Shown one piece after another: positions 40,584 through 50,330 of a DNA stretch of 64,000 bases. Location of the stretch: contig CAJUCA010000003.1 of the NCBI GenBank assembly GCA_910585265.1, positions 50,407-114,406 of the forward strand, read 5' to 3'. Numbering within the stretch: position 1 is the first letter of the stretch; each line of letters starts with the position of its first letter. Position numbers and translations under genes: made by a program. The notes beneath the pieces were generated by a model. That model saw only the letters and a program-made list of their open reading frames with translations. It was not told where the DNA came from and searched no databases. Source of the stretch: an uncultured Oscillospiraceae bacterium (GTDB lineage: Bacteria; Bacillota; Clostridia; Oscillospirales; Oscillospiraceae).

Positions 40584-42653
40584 TCATATGCCCCGGGAGG
40601 CCGTATACAGGCTGGCCACGTCCAGGATGATGCTGATGCTGCCGTCGCTGCGCAGGGTACAGCCGTTGATGCCGTAGTTCTTCACGTTGAAGCTGTTCAC
40701 GTAGGCGGGCAGCTGCTTCACCACCACCTGCTGCTGACCCAGCAGCTCATCCACGAACAGGCAGTAGGAGTGGTCCCCCGCCTCCAGCCAGAGCAGCACG
40801 CCGTCCTCCACCTCGGTGCAGCCGCCCTGGAGCTGGTACAGCTCCCGGGCCCGGACGATGGGATAGAAGTCGCCCTGGCACTTGATGATCTCGCCCTGGC
40901 TGGAGTCGTGGATCACATCGCCCTTGGAGATCTTCATGGTGGACAGGATGTTGTTGATGGGGATGGTGAAGATGGAGTCGCCCACGGACACCTCCATGCC
41001 GTCCATGATGGCCATGGTCAGGGGGATGCGGATGGTAGTGGTCATGCCGTGGCCCAGCTCGCTGGAGATGGACACGGAGCCGCCCAGCTCCTCCACGCCC
41101 CGCTTCACCACGTCCATGCCCACGCCCCGGCCGGAGAACTCCGTGACCTCGGTGTTGGTGGAGAAGCCGGGGGCCAGCAGGAAGTTGAGGATCTCCTTGT
41201 GGCTGTAGTCCACGTCGGGGGAGGCGATGCCCTGGCGGATGGCCTTGGCCAGCACCGCCTCATCGTTCACGCCCCGGCCGTCGTCAATGATCTCGATGAT
41301 GACCTCGCTGCCGGTGTCCCGGGCGGACAGGAGGATCTCGCCCACGGGGTCCTTGCCGGCGGCGACGCGCTCCTCCTGGGTCTCCTCGATGCCGTGATCC
41401 ATGGAGTTGCGCACCATGTGCATGATGGGATCGCCGATGTTGTCCACGATGGTCTTGTCAACCTCGGTATTTTCCCCCACCAGGGTGAGCTTGCAGGGGC
41501 GGTTGAGCTTCTTGGTCATGTCCCGGACGATCCGGGTCATTTTCTGGAATACGCTGGACACCGGCACCATCCGCAGGGACATGGACACGTCCTGGAGCTC
41601 GTCGGTGAGCTTGCGCAGCTGGCGGGCGGACTTGGAGAAGGCGTCCAGGTTCAGCCCCTTCAGATCGGGGGAGGAGGTCACCATGGACTCGGTGATGACG
41701 ATCTCGCCCACCACGGCGGACAGCTGGTCCAGCTTGGACAGGTTGACGCTGATCAGCGTCTCCTTGGGATGCTGCTGCTGGGCGGGGGCCGCGCTGGCGG
41801 CGGGGGCGGCGGCCTTGGCGGGGGCCGCGCTGGCGGCGGGAGCCGCGCTGGCAGCCGGGGCCGCGCTGGCGGCGGGGGCGGGGGCCGGCTCCTCCACCGG
41901 GCAGTCGTAGGACTGGTAGCCCTGGACGGAGCCCGCGCTCTTGATCACGGACACCGCGCCGTCCCGGGCCTGGGCGGACCGGAACATCATGTGGAAGCCG
42001 TGCTCGATAATGGTTTCCGAGGTGGCGGAATTGGTCTCCACATCGGGGGGATCAAAGGTGAACTCCGTCTCCTCGCACACGTCCTTCACGGAGGTGACCA
42101 GCATGAAAGCCCGCAGGCTCTCCATGCCGCAGCCCTCCTCGAAGTTGACCTGGAGGCCGAAGGGGAACCCCGCGGCGGACACAGGCTCGGGCGCGGGGCC
42201 GGCAGGGGCCGCCGCCGGGGCGGGCTCCGGCTGGGCCGGCTCCTCTCCCTTAATTTTAGAAATCAGGGTATTAATATTTGTCAGGAAACTGTCGATATCC
42301 TTATCAAGAGGTTCGCCGGATTCCACCTTCTCGACCTCGCCCCGGAAGAAGTCGATGGACTGGAACACCACGTCGAACAACGCCGGCCGGTTCTCCTCCG
42401 ACACCACGGACATGGTCCCCTCCCGGATGATGAAGAACATATCCTCAATCCGGTGGGCCACCGTGGCCAGGGAGTCGAACTCCATCATGGCGGAGGAGCC
42501 CTTGATGGTGTGCATGATGCGGAAGATTTCGTTTACGTTCTCCTGGGAGAAGGTATCCGCCTTTTCCGCCTCCAGCACGATTGTCTCCAGCTGTTCCAGC
42601 AGGGTGCCGGTCTCGTAGATGTACATATCCAGGATTTCGTTTCCGCTGCCCAT
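40584..42653 (-). CDS. cheA: Chemotaxis histidine kinase CheA
   Basis: CheA (689 aa) phosphorylates CheY and CheB. The ATG at 42653 is eight bases after GAGGTGG. Domains in order: HPt with phosphoacceptor H48 (MHTIKGSS), a P2-like domain at about 160-250 (CheY/CheB docking; no sequence motif beyond size), an Ala/Pro repeat linker (ASAAPA units), dimerisation helices, the ATPase domain with N-box MVRNSMDHGIEE and G-boxes DDGRGV and GRGVGMDVV, and a CheW-like regulatory domain at the end. A sigma-D promoter lies 40 bp upstream. Confidence 0.95.
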   Translation of the reverse strand: MGSGNEILDMYIYETGTLLEQLETIVLEAEKADTFSQENVNEIFRIMHTIKGSSAMMEFDSLATVAHRIEDMFFIIREGTMSVVSEENRPALFDVVFQSIDFFRGEVEKVESGEPLDKDIDSFLTNINTLISKIKGEEPAQPEPAPAAAPAGPAPEPVSAAGFPFGLQVNFEEGCGMESLRAFMLVTSVKDVCEETEFTFDPPDVETNSATSETIIEHGFHMMFRSAQARDGAVSVIKSAGSVQGYQSYDCPVEEPAPAPAASAAPAASAAPAASAAPAKAAAPAASAAPAQQQHPKETLISVNLSKLDQLSAVVGEIVITESMVTSSPDLKGLNLDAFSKSARQLRKLTDELQDVSMSLRMVPVSSVFQKMTRIVRDMTKKLNRPCKLTLVGENTEVDKTIVDNIGDPIMHMVRNSMDHGIEETQEERVAAGKDPVGEILLSARDTGSEVIIEIIDDGRGVNDEAVLAKAIRQGIASPDVDYSHKEILNFLLAPGFSTNTEVTEFSGRGVGMDVVKRGVEELGGSVSISSELGHGMTTTIRIPLTMAIMDGMEVSVGDSIFTIPINNILSTMKISKGDVIHDSSQGEIIKCQGDFYPIVRARELYQLQGGCTEVEDGVLLWLEAGDHSYCLFVDELLGQQQVVVKQLPAYVNSFNVKNYGINGCTLRSDGSISIILDVASLYTASRGI

Positions 42654-42692
42654 AAAAAGCACCACCTCAGTAAAAATCTTTTATCTTTACTA

Positions 42693-42719
42693 TTATCGGC
42701 AGGGCGCGGATGAAAATTA
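42693..42719 (-). promoter_or_regulatory. Sigma-D (FliA) promoter for cheA-cheW-cheR
   Basis: On the minus strand TAAT (42716-42719), 15 bp, then a perfect GCCGATAA (42693-42700). Confidence 0.7.
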
Positions 42720-42756
42720 AGTAGGTTTTCTAAGTTTTATCTCAGGGGGTTGAAAT

Positions 42757-44181
42757 ATGGCCGATCTTTTAGGCGCGACCAACCCGGTGCCGGGTTATGA
42801 CAATACAAACGTCAACCGAAACATTCCGATTTCTCCCAATAATAACCAGGTCCAGAACGTCCCAGACCTGGACCGGGTGACCGGGGCGGACCACCGCACC
42901 GAACAGCAGGACGCCGGACAGGCGGGGGAGAAGATCCGGTACGACTCCAATTACCAGACCTTTATCCAGCAGCTCCGCCAGGGGCAGGACGGGGTGAAGG
43001 TGCTGGCCAAGCTCCTGGCCCGGGAGGGGACGGTGGTCACCTCCGGCATGAGCGAGGGCATCGCCGAGGAGATGTCCCAGATCATGGGCCTGCTGAAGAT
43101 GGATCAGGGACAGCTCCTCCAGTTTCTCAGCGCGCAGATGAAGGCAGGGACCCGTTTCGGCGGGGCCCTGTTTGCCCTGCTTAGGAACGCCTACGCCCGG
43201 GCGGATTCCGCCGGGGTCCGGGGGGACATCCTGAATTTCCTGAAAAGCTACAGCGACTTTTCCTCCACCGCCCACATCGAGGGCAACCTGCTGCGCAACC
43301 TGGCCGGGATGGCGGACGCCATGCCCGCCAGCTGGGGGGATAAGCTGCGCCAGCTGCTGGCCCAGCTGGAAAACGGCGTCGCCGCCGGGGACCGGCAGGG
43401 GAACCTGAACCTGATCCAGCAGGAGGTGTTCCCCTTCATGTCGTCCTACGTGAGCACCACCCACGACCTGGGCACCCCCCGGGAGCTGCTGAGCCTGCTG
43501 GCCCTGGACGTGGCCCGGTACGAAAACGGCTCGGAGGAGAAGCTCACCGAGGCCTTCCACCAGCTGGCGGGGTATGGGACGCTGAAAAGCGTGCTGGGGG
43601 CCATCGACGACAAGGCCCTGCTGAAGCTGCTGCAGGGCAGCCAGTTCAACGAGGGCACCAGCGCGGCCCGGTTCGCCGACCACCTGGCCGCCGCCGCCGC
43701 CCGGGCCCTCCGGGGGGAGGGCAGCGCGGAGGTCCAGCAGACCTTCCGGAACCTGGTGTCCGCCATGCTGGTGAACGAGAGCGTGTATATGCCCCTCAAC
43801 CACTTCCTGATTCCCCTGGAGCAGGACGGGCGGAAGCTGTTTTCCGAGCTGTGGGTGGACGCGGACGCCGAAGACAAGAAGAACGGCCGGGGCGGGGACG
43901 GGAAGTGTATGCGCTTCCTGTTCAAGCTGGACGTGGAAAAGGTGGGGCTGTTCGACGTGATCCTCACCAGCCGGGACAAGGAGGTGGAGGTGGCGGTGGC
44001 CTGCCCGCCGGGGGTGGCCCCCTTCTCCAGGGAGATTGAAAAGACCGTCTCCCAGATCCTCACCCGGAACGAGCTGACCCCGGTGGGGGTGAGCGTGCGG
44101 AAGATGGAACGTCCGGTGACCCTTACCGAGGTGTTCCCCAAAATCTTTGAAGGGAAGAACAGTGTCAATGTCAAGGTATGA
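42757..44181 (+). CDS. FliK/YlqG-like flagellar protein (putative)
   Basis: A 474-aa, mostly helical protein with an Asn/Pro-rich N-terminus. The last 120 residues (KCMRFLFKLDVEKVGLFDVI, EVEVACPPGV-like strand, then IEKTVSQILTRNELTPVGVSVRKM) follow the pattern of FliK C-terminal domains and of YlqG, which in Bacillus precedes the FlhB-like gene ylqH. It overlaps the FlhB-C gene by 14 bp, which strongly supports the pairing. Function is not established; hook-length or export-switch control is a reasonable inference. It is divergent from cheA. Confidence 0.65.
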   Translation: MADLLGATNPVPGYDNTNVNRNIPISPNNNQVQNVPDLDRVTGADHRTEQQDAGQAGEKIRYDSNYQTFIQQLRQGQDGVKVLAKLLAREGTVVTSGMSEGIAEEMSQIMGLLKMDQGQLLQFLSAQMKAGTRFGGALFALLRNAYARADSAGVRGDILNFLKSYSDFSSTAHIEGNLLRNLAGMADAMPASWGDKLRQLLAQLENGVAAGDRQGNLNLIQQEVFPFMSSYVSTTHDLGTPRELLSLLALDVARYENGSEEKLTEAFHQLAGYGTLKSVLGAIDDKALLKLLQGSQFNEGTSAARFADHLAAAAARALRGEGSAEVQQTFRNLVSAMLVNESVYMPLNHFLIPLEQDGRKLFSELWVDADAEDKKNGRGGDGKCMRFLFKLDVEKVGLFDVILTSRDKEVEVAVACPPGVAPFSREIEKTVSQILTRNELTPVGVSVRKMERPVTLTEVFPKIFEGKNSVNVKV

Positions 44182-44506
44182 CGGCAGACGGAACCCGTCC
44201 AAGAAGGCGGTGGCCCTGCAATACGGGCCGGGGGACGGCGCGCCGGTGATTGTGGCGTCCGGCATGGGCTACATGGCGGAGAAGATCGTGGAGGTGGCCG
44301 CGGACAGCGGCGTGCCCATCTACGAGGACAACTCCCTGGCGACGATCCTCACCCAGCTCCAGCTGGGCCAGGAGATCCCGGAGGAGCTGTATAAGGCCAT
44401 TGTGGAGATCTATGTGTATTTCCTCCACTTCGACCCCGGCGGGGGCGGGAAGCAGGAGGAAAAGGAGCCCCCCGCCCGGGAGGGCGGCGGGGACACCCCG
44501 GAATAA
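44168..44506 (+). CDS. Stand-alone FlhB cytoplasmic-domain homologue (YlqH-like)
   Basis: A 112-aa protein matching only the C-terminal part of FlhB: KKAVALQYGPGDGAPVIVAS, GVPIYEDNSLATILTQLQLG and EIPEELYKAIVEIYVYFLHF. The self-cleavage NPTH is not present, so it equals the fragment after the cleavage point. No membrane helices. Such proteins (FhlP/YlqH) can partly replace the FlhB C-terminus in some bacteria. ATG 44168 is chosen; a GTG at 44162 is possible. The tail is Gly/Glu/Pro-rich. Confidence 0.88.
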   Translation: MSRYDGRRNPSKKAVALQYGPGDGAPVIVASGMGYMAEKIVEVAADSGVPIYEDNSLATILTQLQLGQEIPEELYKAIVEIYVYFLHFDPGGGGKQEEKEPPAREGGGDTPE

Positions 44507-44518
44507 GGAGGAGCGGGA

Positions 44519-45142
44519 ATGGCACAGGAACAGAAAAGCAGCATCTACCTGCTGCTGGACGAGGTGGGCAACGCCCTGGCCCAGGTTCGGCCCCAGGGAC
44601 CGTCGGCCACGGAGGGGAGCCTCTGGCAGCTGGTGGTGATGAACGACAAGATCGACGAGGTGCTGGAGTACAAGCAGTTCAAGCTGCTGTCCATCGAGGA
44701 CAGCAGCCCCTCCTACGAGGGGACGCTGGTGCGCCACCGGAACGACATCATCCAGCTGGAGGTCCGCAAGACCGCCGCCGCCGGCAACGATATGCGCAAA
44801 AACCTGCGGGTGCCGGTGCAGGTGGACAGCTTCGCCTACCCGCTGAGCGGGAGCTGGCGGGGCCGCCGGGCGGTGGAGACCCACGATTTGAGCTGCGGCG
44901 GCGTGGCCTTCTTCTGCGACCGGGAGTTCCAGGTGGGGGAGCAGTTCGAGGTGGTCATACCCGTCACCAGCGAGCCGCTGGTGGTGAAGGGCCAGATCCT
45001 CCGCCAGCGGACCGTGGACGGCCGGGAGGACACCCTCTACGCCGCCAAGTTCATCGACCTCTGCAACGACGAGGAGACAATCCTGCGGGAAGCGGTATTC
45101 AACCTCCAGCTCTCCGGGCGGCCCAGGCGGACGGCCCGGTAG
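44519..45142 (+). CDS. PilZ-domain c-di-GMP effector, YcgR-like (first)
   Basis: A 207-aa protein. The N-terminal half is a YcgR_N/PilZN-like beta domain. The C-terminal half is a PilZ domain with the c-di-GMP-binding RxxxR (RKNLR) and D/NxSxxG (DLSCGG) motifs intact. YcgR/MotI-type proteins slow flagella by contacting the motor when c-di-GMP is high. AGGAGG precedes the ATG and it is probably co-transcribed with the FlhB-like gene. The next gene downstream is a giant SLH protein. Confidence 0.88.
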   Translation: MAQEQKSSIYLLLDEVGNALAQVRPQGPSATEGSLWQLVVMNDKIDEVLEYKQFKLLSIEDSSPSYEGTLVRHRNDIIQLEVRKTAAAGNDMRKNLRVPVQVDSFAYPLSGSWRGRRAVETHDLSCGGVAFFCDREFQVGEQFEVVIPVTSEPLVVKGQILRQRTVDGREDTLYAAKFIDLCNDEETILREAVFNLQLSGRPRRTAR

Positions 45143-45214
45143 CGATACAAGCCCCAACGATACGGACAGGCGCGCCCGCGGTGCGGACGGGCCGGAAAGG
45201 AAAGGTCACTTCTC

Positions 45215-48200
45215 ATGAGCAAACAACGTACACATGGAGGCATACGCCGCCTGGTCTCCGGCCTGCTGTGCCTGGCCCTGATGCTGGGCCTGCTGCCGTC
45301 GGGGATCATCCTCCCCGCCCAGGCCCACTGGGCCGACCCCTACGGCCAGAAGCTGGTGGAGTGGGGCGTGATGCGCGGCGATATCAGCGGGAACCTCAAC
45401 CTGGCCAAGCCCATCACCCGGGCGGAGCTGGTCACCATGATCAACCGCGCCTACGGGTACACCCGGAAGGCGGGGGTACCCTTTACCGACGTGCCCTCCT
45501 CCAAGTGGTACGCAGACGATATCGACATCGCCTATAACGCGGGCTACTTCAAGGGCGTCTCGTCCAACCGGGCGGCCCCGGAGTCCAACGTCACCCGGGA
45601 GCAGGCGGCGGTGTTCCTGGCCCGGAACCTGATGCTCCAGGAGACCGTGGGCGAGACCCTGGGCTTCTCCGACACCCGCACCCTCAGCGAGTGGAGCCGG
45701 GGCCTCATCGGCGCGGCCGTGAAGGAGGGCGTGCTGAACGGCTACGCCGACGGCAGCTTCAAGCCCCAAAGCAACATCACCCGGGGCGAGCTGGCGGCCA
45801 TGCTGGTGCGGGCCATCGGCACCCCCGTGGACAAGGCGGGGGACCACGCCCTGGGCCACGTGTACGGCAACGTCACCCTGAACACCTCCAACGTGAACCT
45901 GCGCAACACCACCATTTACGGCAACCTGTACCTCACCGGCGGCATCGACCTGGGCCACGTGCTGCTGGAAAACGTCACCGTGCTGGGACGGATCGTGATC
46001 AGCGGCGCGGGCGAGGCCATCGAGGGCCAGGAGAGTATCGTCCTGCGCAACGTGGAGGCCGAGGAGATGGTGGTGGACAGCCTGAGAACCCATACGGTCA
46101 CCATCCGGGTGCAGGGCGTCACCGACATCCCCCTGACTACCGTGCGGGCCAACTCCTTTATCAACGACGCCTCCTGGGACGGCTACGGCCTTGCCAGGAT
46201 TGAGCTGCGGGGCGAGCCGGGACGGAAGTTCCAGCTGGCGGGCAGCATCAAGGAAGTGGTGAACTACACCCCGGCCTCCGACCTCCAGTTCGTCAAGGGC
46301 TCGGCGGAGAAGGTCACCGTTGACGAGGAGGCCATCGCCTCCAACGTGCTGGTGGACAAAAATACCCGGCTGGACCAGCTGAACCTGGACGTGGGCACCA
46401 CCGTTACCGGCCAGGGCGACATCAAGAACCTGAACGTGGCTTCCTCCGGCAGCGTTGTGGAGCAGCTGCCCGATCAGATCGTCATCCGCCCGGGCATCGA
46501 CGCCGACATCGACGGCACCGTCATGGGCAACAGCGACGCCGCGGAGCTGTCCGCCGAGCCCCGGCTCAACGCGGGCTATCCCTATATGAAGAACGTGTCC
46601 CCCAACCAGGCGGACGGCGTGTTCAGCGGCAGCAAGCCGGGCACCATCTACTGGGCCATCTCCGCCGTGGCGGACGGTTCGGTGAGCGAGGAGGATCTGA
46701 TCGAGAACCCGGCCTACGGCGGGAACATCTTCCAGGAGCAGGCCGGGGCCATCAACACCACCAGCGCGAATACGGAATATATCAGCAAGGTGGAGCAGCT
46801 GGAGCCGGACGGCTCCTACTACGTCAGCGCGATCCTGGTGGACGGCCGGGGCAAGCGCAGCCCCCTGAAGGTGGCGGCGTTTACCACTCCGGACGACACC
46901 AAGCCCGCCTTCGTCAAGGATCCCACCCTGACCAAGAACACCACCGACACCACCCAGGCCACCGTGATGGCCAACAAGAGCTGCCTGCTGTACTGGGCCC
47001 TGCTGCCCACGGGGGCCCAGGCCCCCACCCCCCAGGAGTTCAAGACCGGGTCCCTGGGCGGAAACTACGGCTACGGCTCCCTGAGCCTGATGAAGAACGC
47101 GGAGATCTCCGTCACCGTCAACCGGCAGAAGCTGCGGGAAAAGACCACCTATGACCTGTTCCTGTGGCTCACCGACCACAACGGCGCGCAGAGCATGGAC
47201 GCCCCCTTCAAGATCACCTTCACTACCCCGGACGAGACGCCCCCCGTGGTCACCGCCCCCACCCAGGTGCCCCCCTACGGCGCGGACTTCGCCAACGTCC
47301 AGTTCTCCATGAACGAGGCCCCCGCCACCCTGTTCTGGGCCGTGGTGCCCGAGGGCGACACCACCTTCATCGTGCCGGGCGACACCCCCGAGGAGACCGC
47401 CGAGATCATGTCCGACCTGCGCACCAAGATCAAGGTGGAGGGTGCCGGGGACAGCGTTACCTCCAGCGGCAATACCCCGGTGGCCACCGCCTATGCCAAC
47501 ATCGCCTTCCAGATCGGCAAGCTGGACACCGCCAAGACCGGAACCAACAGCTACACCATGTACTACGTGGGCAAGGACGCCGCCGGGAACTACTCCGACC
47601 GGGTGCAGTCCATCACCATCAAGACCCTGGACACCACCCCGCCCGAGGTGGAGCAGCAGTTCACGGAGGCGGTGGAGGGCAGGCCCCGGGCCAGCAGCTC
47701 CATCAAGCTGGTGTTCAGCGAGACCGTCAAGGGCGGCGCGAAGGAGGGCGGCAAAACCTTCCTGGACTTCTACCAGGACGTGCTGGACGCCACCGACGAT
47801 CCCACCCGGAAGACGGCCAGGGATAATCTGGCTGCCGAACTGGCCACCCACATTAAAATGTACTACGTGCCCCGGAGCGGCCAGCCCCAGCTGCTGGAGC
47901 CCAAGGGGGACGGCCAAACGGATACTAATTGGGTTATCGACTTCCACAACGCCCAGGTGACCTTGGAAAACGGCAAGATGATCATCACCCTGCCCAACAA
48001 CGAGCCCCCGGACGACAGCGCGCTCCAGCTGGACAGCGGAGCCACCTATTACTTCCAGCTGCTGGGCGTGTATGACAACGCCTTCCGGCCCAACGGCTTG
48101 GCCGATGACCCGAACGGCAATTACAAGCTGGACAACTTCACCACCATCTACGGGCAGGTGGAGCTGGCCCAGAATACCAGCCTGACCAAGATTCCCGATA

Positions 48201-50263
48201 CGGACACGAGCTATGGCGGCATCCGCCTGGATATGTGCGTGGAGGTGAAGCCGGAGTCCACCAGCAAAATGCCGGACACCGAGTATTGGGACATGGTGAT
48301 CTGGAGCAATATCGGCGTGGACGTGAGGATCTACTGGCAGAAAGACAATGAGGCATGGCAGCTGCTGAACGGCACCGCGGAGATCCCCATTGAGCCCGCG
48401 GGCATCGGCCTGGGCACCCGGCGGGAGCTGTCGAACAACGCCAGCAAGCTCCTCAATCCCGTCAACAGCACGCTGGAGGAGGGCCACACCTACCGCTACG
48501 GCATCCACATTACCCGGGTGGGCAATATTAAGGAAACCAGTGAGACGGAGGAGCCCCAGGACTGGAGCGAGCTGGTCACCCTGCGGTTCAGCCTGGTGGC
48601 GGGTACCTCGGGCGACATCACAAACCTGTCCCGGAATGTGTCCCAGAATTACGATAACTTCGTGAACAAGGAAAACCGGGCCACCGAGATCGGCATTGAG
48701 TACCTCCAGACGGGCACCCGGCGGATTCTGGAATACCCCAAGCAGTTCAACGACACCCGGGTGCCGGACTTCTCCAGCGGTATGCCCCAATTCGAGGCCG
48801 GATCCGGCACCATCGTCATGAAGGCGGGGCTGGCGCGCCCGGGCAGGGTGTACTGGGTGGCGGCCCCGGTGGGCACCATTGTCACCGGAGTGGAGGCCGG
48901 AAAGCCCATCAACTCCACCAATGACGGCAGCAACGGAACCATCAATTCTCCCTTCTATATTCCTACGAGCGGCACCGATCGGGAAGCGAACAAGAACAGC
49001 ATCCATTTCATGGCTGGAAGCACGCTTTCGGACGGCACCACAACCAAGGAGTACGCCTCCCCCTACTACCGGGATATCACCAACGGCAAGGAGGTTTTCG
49101 CCAACTACCCGGATGTGAAAACGGGGGTTGAGGAGCTGAGCGTGGCGGTAAGCGACATCGAGATCAAGGGCTTGAAGCCGAAAACGTGGTACTATATCTA
49201 CATTGTGCGGGAAGGCGGCGGCGATCCCAGCCACATCGTGGAGATCTACCGGGTGCAGACCACCGAGGTCAAGGTGCCCTCCATTGTGGTGAACGGCACC
49301 AATACCACCGCAACCATGACGCCCAGCGAGGACTGTGAACTGTCCTTCGCCTTAGTGGAGTATAACAGCCTGCCCGACTATATTCGGAACGCTACCGGGA
49401 GCGCGGCTACCGTTCTTCAGCAGATGATGGAGAGACAGACTGGAACCAGTGGCCCCAGTAAATTCGATGTAAACGGGAACGAGGATGTAAAGAAGAAGGT
49501 GGCGGAGTATGTGCTGGGCACCGCCGGGGGAATGGGCGAGGGCTATGCCGGAAGCTGGACGCTTCCAGACGGTGATAAGTACAAGGATCCCATTTCGGCG
49601 GGCCAGCAAGTGACCTGGAATTTTGAGGAGCAAATGACCTCGCCCAAGTCGGAGTATGTATTGCTGGTGATCGCGCGGCACCAGTACGGCGGCACGGACG
49701 GCGCGGATTACGGCTTCAGCGCGATCCGGGCTTTGTATACCCCGGACAAGGTGCCGCCGGAGTTCCAGGGGACGGATAAAGAGTCGAATTTCCTGGTGGC
49801 AGCTGTGAATCCTGATGGCGTAACCCCAGGGGACCAAGGCTGGAAAAATCATCCCGAGGACTACACCTATTCCGGGAGCGTTGGTATCAGCTTCAGCAAG
49901 GATATTTTCTACCTTGAGGGCGGCGTCCGCTATACCATCGTCTACGGTACTGCCGGGAGTGGGCAGAAAAAACTTGGCGATCTGCTCGGCGGAACCGCCA
50001 TACAGCTTGGCACCGCGACGGTCAAGGCTACAACGGGGACAGTGGGGGCCTCTTTTGTGCTGGAACTCGATGAGATAAGGCCCTACCAGCAGATCATCAT
50101 TTTCTCTGGCGGAGAAGTCAGCAACGGAAGCAGTTACACAATGAAATACAGGCTTACGCTTACCTTTGACCCCACGCTCACACAGTATGACTATGGAAAC
50201 GCAGTATCGCCCAATGGTGCGCCGATTGTTCCCGGCTTCCGTGTGACCAAGAGCGAAATTTGA
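45215..50263 (+). CDS. Giant SLH-domain surface protein (1682 aa)
   Basis: The protein has a signal peptide (about 1-37, ending PAQAHW) and three S-layer-homology repeats at about 38-205 (ITRAELVTMINRAYG, VTREQAAVFLARNLM, ITRGELAAMLVRAIG), which should bind secondary cell-wall polymer. Next comes a beta-helix-like part (YGNVTLNTSNVNLRNTTIYG). The rest is made of repeated beta-sandwich-like units each with a GxIYWA or LFWAVVPEG-type strand. No enzyme motif or sortase signal is seen. From about 48900 to the end codon choice is less GC-rich than in the first half. It lies between a PilZ gene and a second SLH gene. Confidence 0.88.
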   Translation: MSKQRTHGGIRRLVSGLLCLALMLGLLPSGIILPAQAHWADPYGQKLVEWGVMRGDISGNLNLAKPITRAELVTMINRAYGYTRKAGVPFTDVPSSKWYADDIDIAYNAGYFKGVSSNRAAPESNVTREQAAVFLARNLMLQETVGETLGFSDTRTLSEWSRGLIGAAVKEGVLNGYADGSFKPQSNITRGELAAMLVRAIGTPVDKAGDHALGHVYGNVTLNTSNVNLRNTTIYGNLYLTGGIDLGHVLLENVTVLGRIVISGAGEAIEGQESIVLRNVEAEEMVVDSLRTHTVTIRVQGVTDIPLTTVRANSFINDASWDGYGLARIELRGEPGRKFQLAGSIKEVVNYTPASDLQFVKGSAEKVTVDEEAIASNVLVDKNTRLDQLNLDVGTTVTGQGDIKNLNVASSGSVVEQLPDQIVIRPGIDADIDGTVMGNSDAAELSAEPRLNAGYPYMKNVSPNQADGVFSGSKPGTIYWAISAVADGSVSEEDLIENPAYGGNIFQEQAGAINTTSANTEYISKVEQLEPDGSYYVSAILVDGRGKRSPLKVAAFTTPDDTKPAFVKDPTLTKNTTDTTQATVMANKSCLLYWALLPTGAQAPTPQEFKTGSLGGNYGYGSLSLMKNAEISVTVNRQKLREKTTYDLFLWLTDHNGAQSMDAPFKITFTTPDETPPVVTAPTQVPPYGADFANVQFSMNEAPATLFWAVVPEGDTTFIVPGDTPEETAEIMSDLRTKIKVEGAGDSVTSSGNTPVATAYANIAFQIGKLDTAKTGTNSYTMYYVGKDAAGNYSDRVQSITIKTLDTTPPEVEQQFTEAVEGRPRASSSIKLVFSETVKGGAKEGGKTFLDFYQDVLDATDDPTRKTARDNLAAELATHIKMYYVPRSGQPQLLEPKGDGQTDTNWVIDFHNAQVTLENGKMIITLPNNEPPDDSALQLDSGATYYFQLLGVYDNAFRPNGLADDPNGNYKLDNFTTIYGQVELAQNTSLTKIPDTDTSYGGIRLDMCVEVKPESTSKMPDTEYWDMVIWSNIGVDVRIYWQKDNEAWQLLNGTAEIPIEPAGIGLGTRRELSNNASKLLNPVNSTLEEGHTYRYGIHITRVGNIKETSETEEPQDWSELVTLRFSLVAGTSGDITNLSRNVSQNYDNFVNKENRATEIGIEYLQTGTRRILEYPKQFNDTRVPDFSSGMPQFEAGSGTIVMKAGLARPGRVYWVAAPVGTIVTGVEAGKPINSTNDGSNGTINSPFYIPTSGTDREANKNSIHFMAGSTLSDGTTTKEYASPYYRDITNGKEVFANYPDVKTGVEELSVAVSDIEIKGLKPKTWYYIYIVREGGGDPSHIVEIYRVQTTEVKVPSIVVNGTNTTATMTPSEDCELSFALVEYNSLPDYIRNATGSAATVLQQMMERQTGTSGPSKFDVNGNEDVKKKVAEYVLGTAGGMGEGYAGSWTLPDGDKYKDPISAGQQVTWNFEEQMTSPKSEYVLLVIARHQYGGTDGADYGFSAIRALYTPDKVPPEFQGTDKESNFLVAAVNPDGVTPGDQGWKNHPEDYTYSGSVGISFSKDIFYLEGGVRYTIVYGTAGSGQKKLGDLLGGTAIQLGTATVKATTGTVGASFVLELDEIRPYQQIIIFSGGEVSNGSSYTMKYRLTLTFDPTLTQYDYGNAVSPNGAPIVPGFRVTKSEI

Positions 50264-50270
50264 CCCCCCC

Positions 50271-50297
50271 GGAGCGGGCGGCTCTGCCGCCCGCTCC
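50271..50297. terminator. Strong hairpin between the two SLH genes
   Basis: Perfect 12-bp stem GGAGCGGGCGGC / GCCGCCCGCTCC with a 3-base loop but no T-run. It may act as a weak terminator or an mRNA-stabilising hairpin. Confidence 0.5.
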
Positions 50298-50330
50298 CCA
50301 CAACACAAACCGCGCAAAGGAGTACCGATT

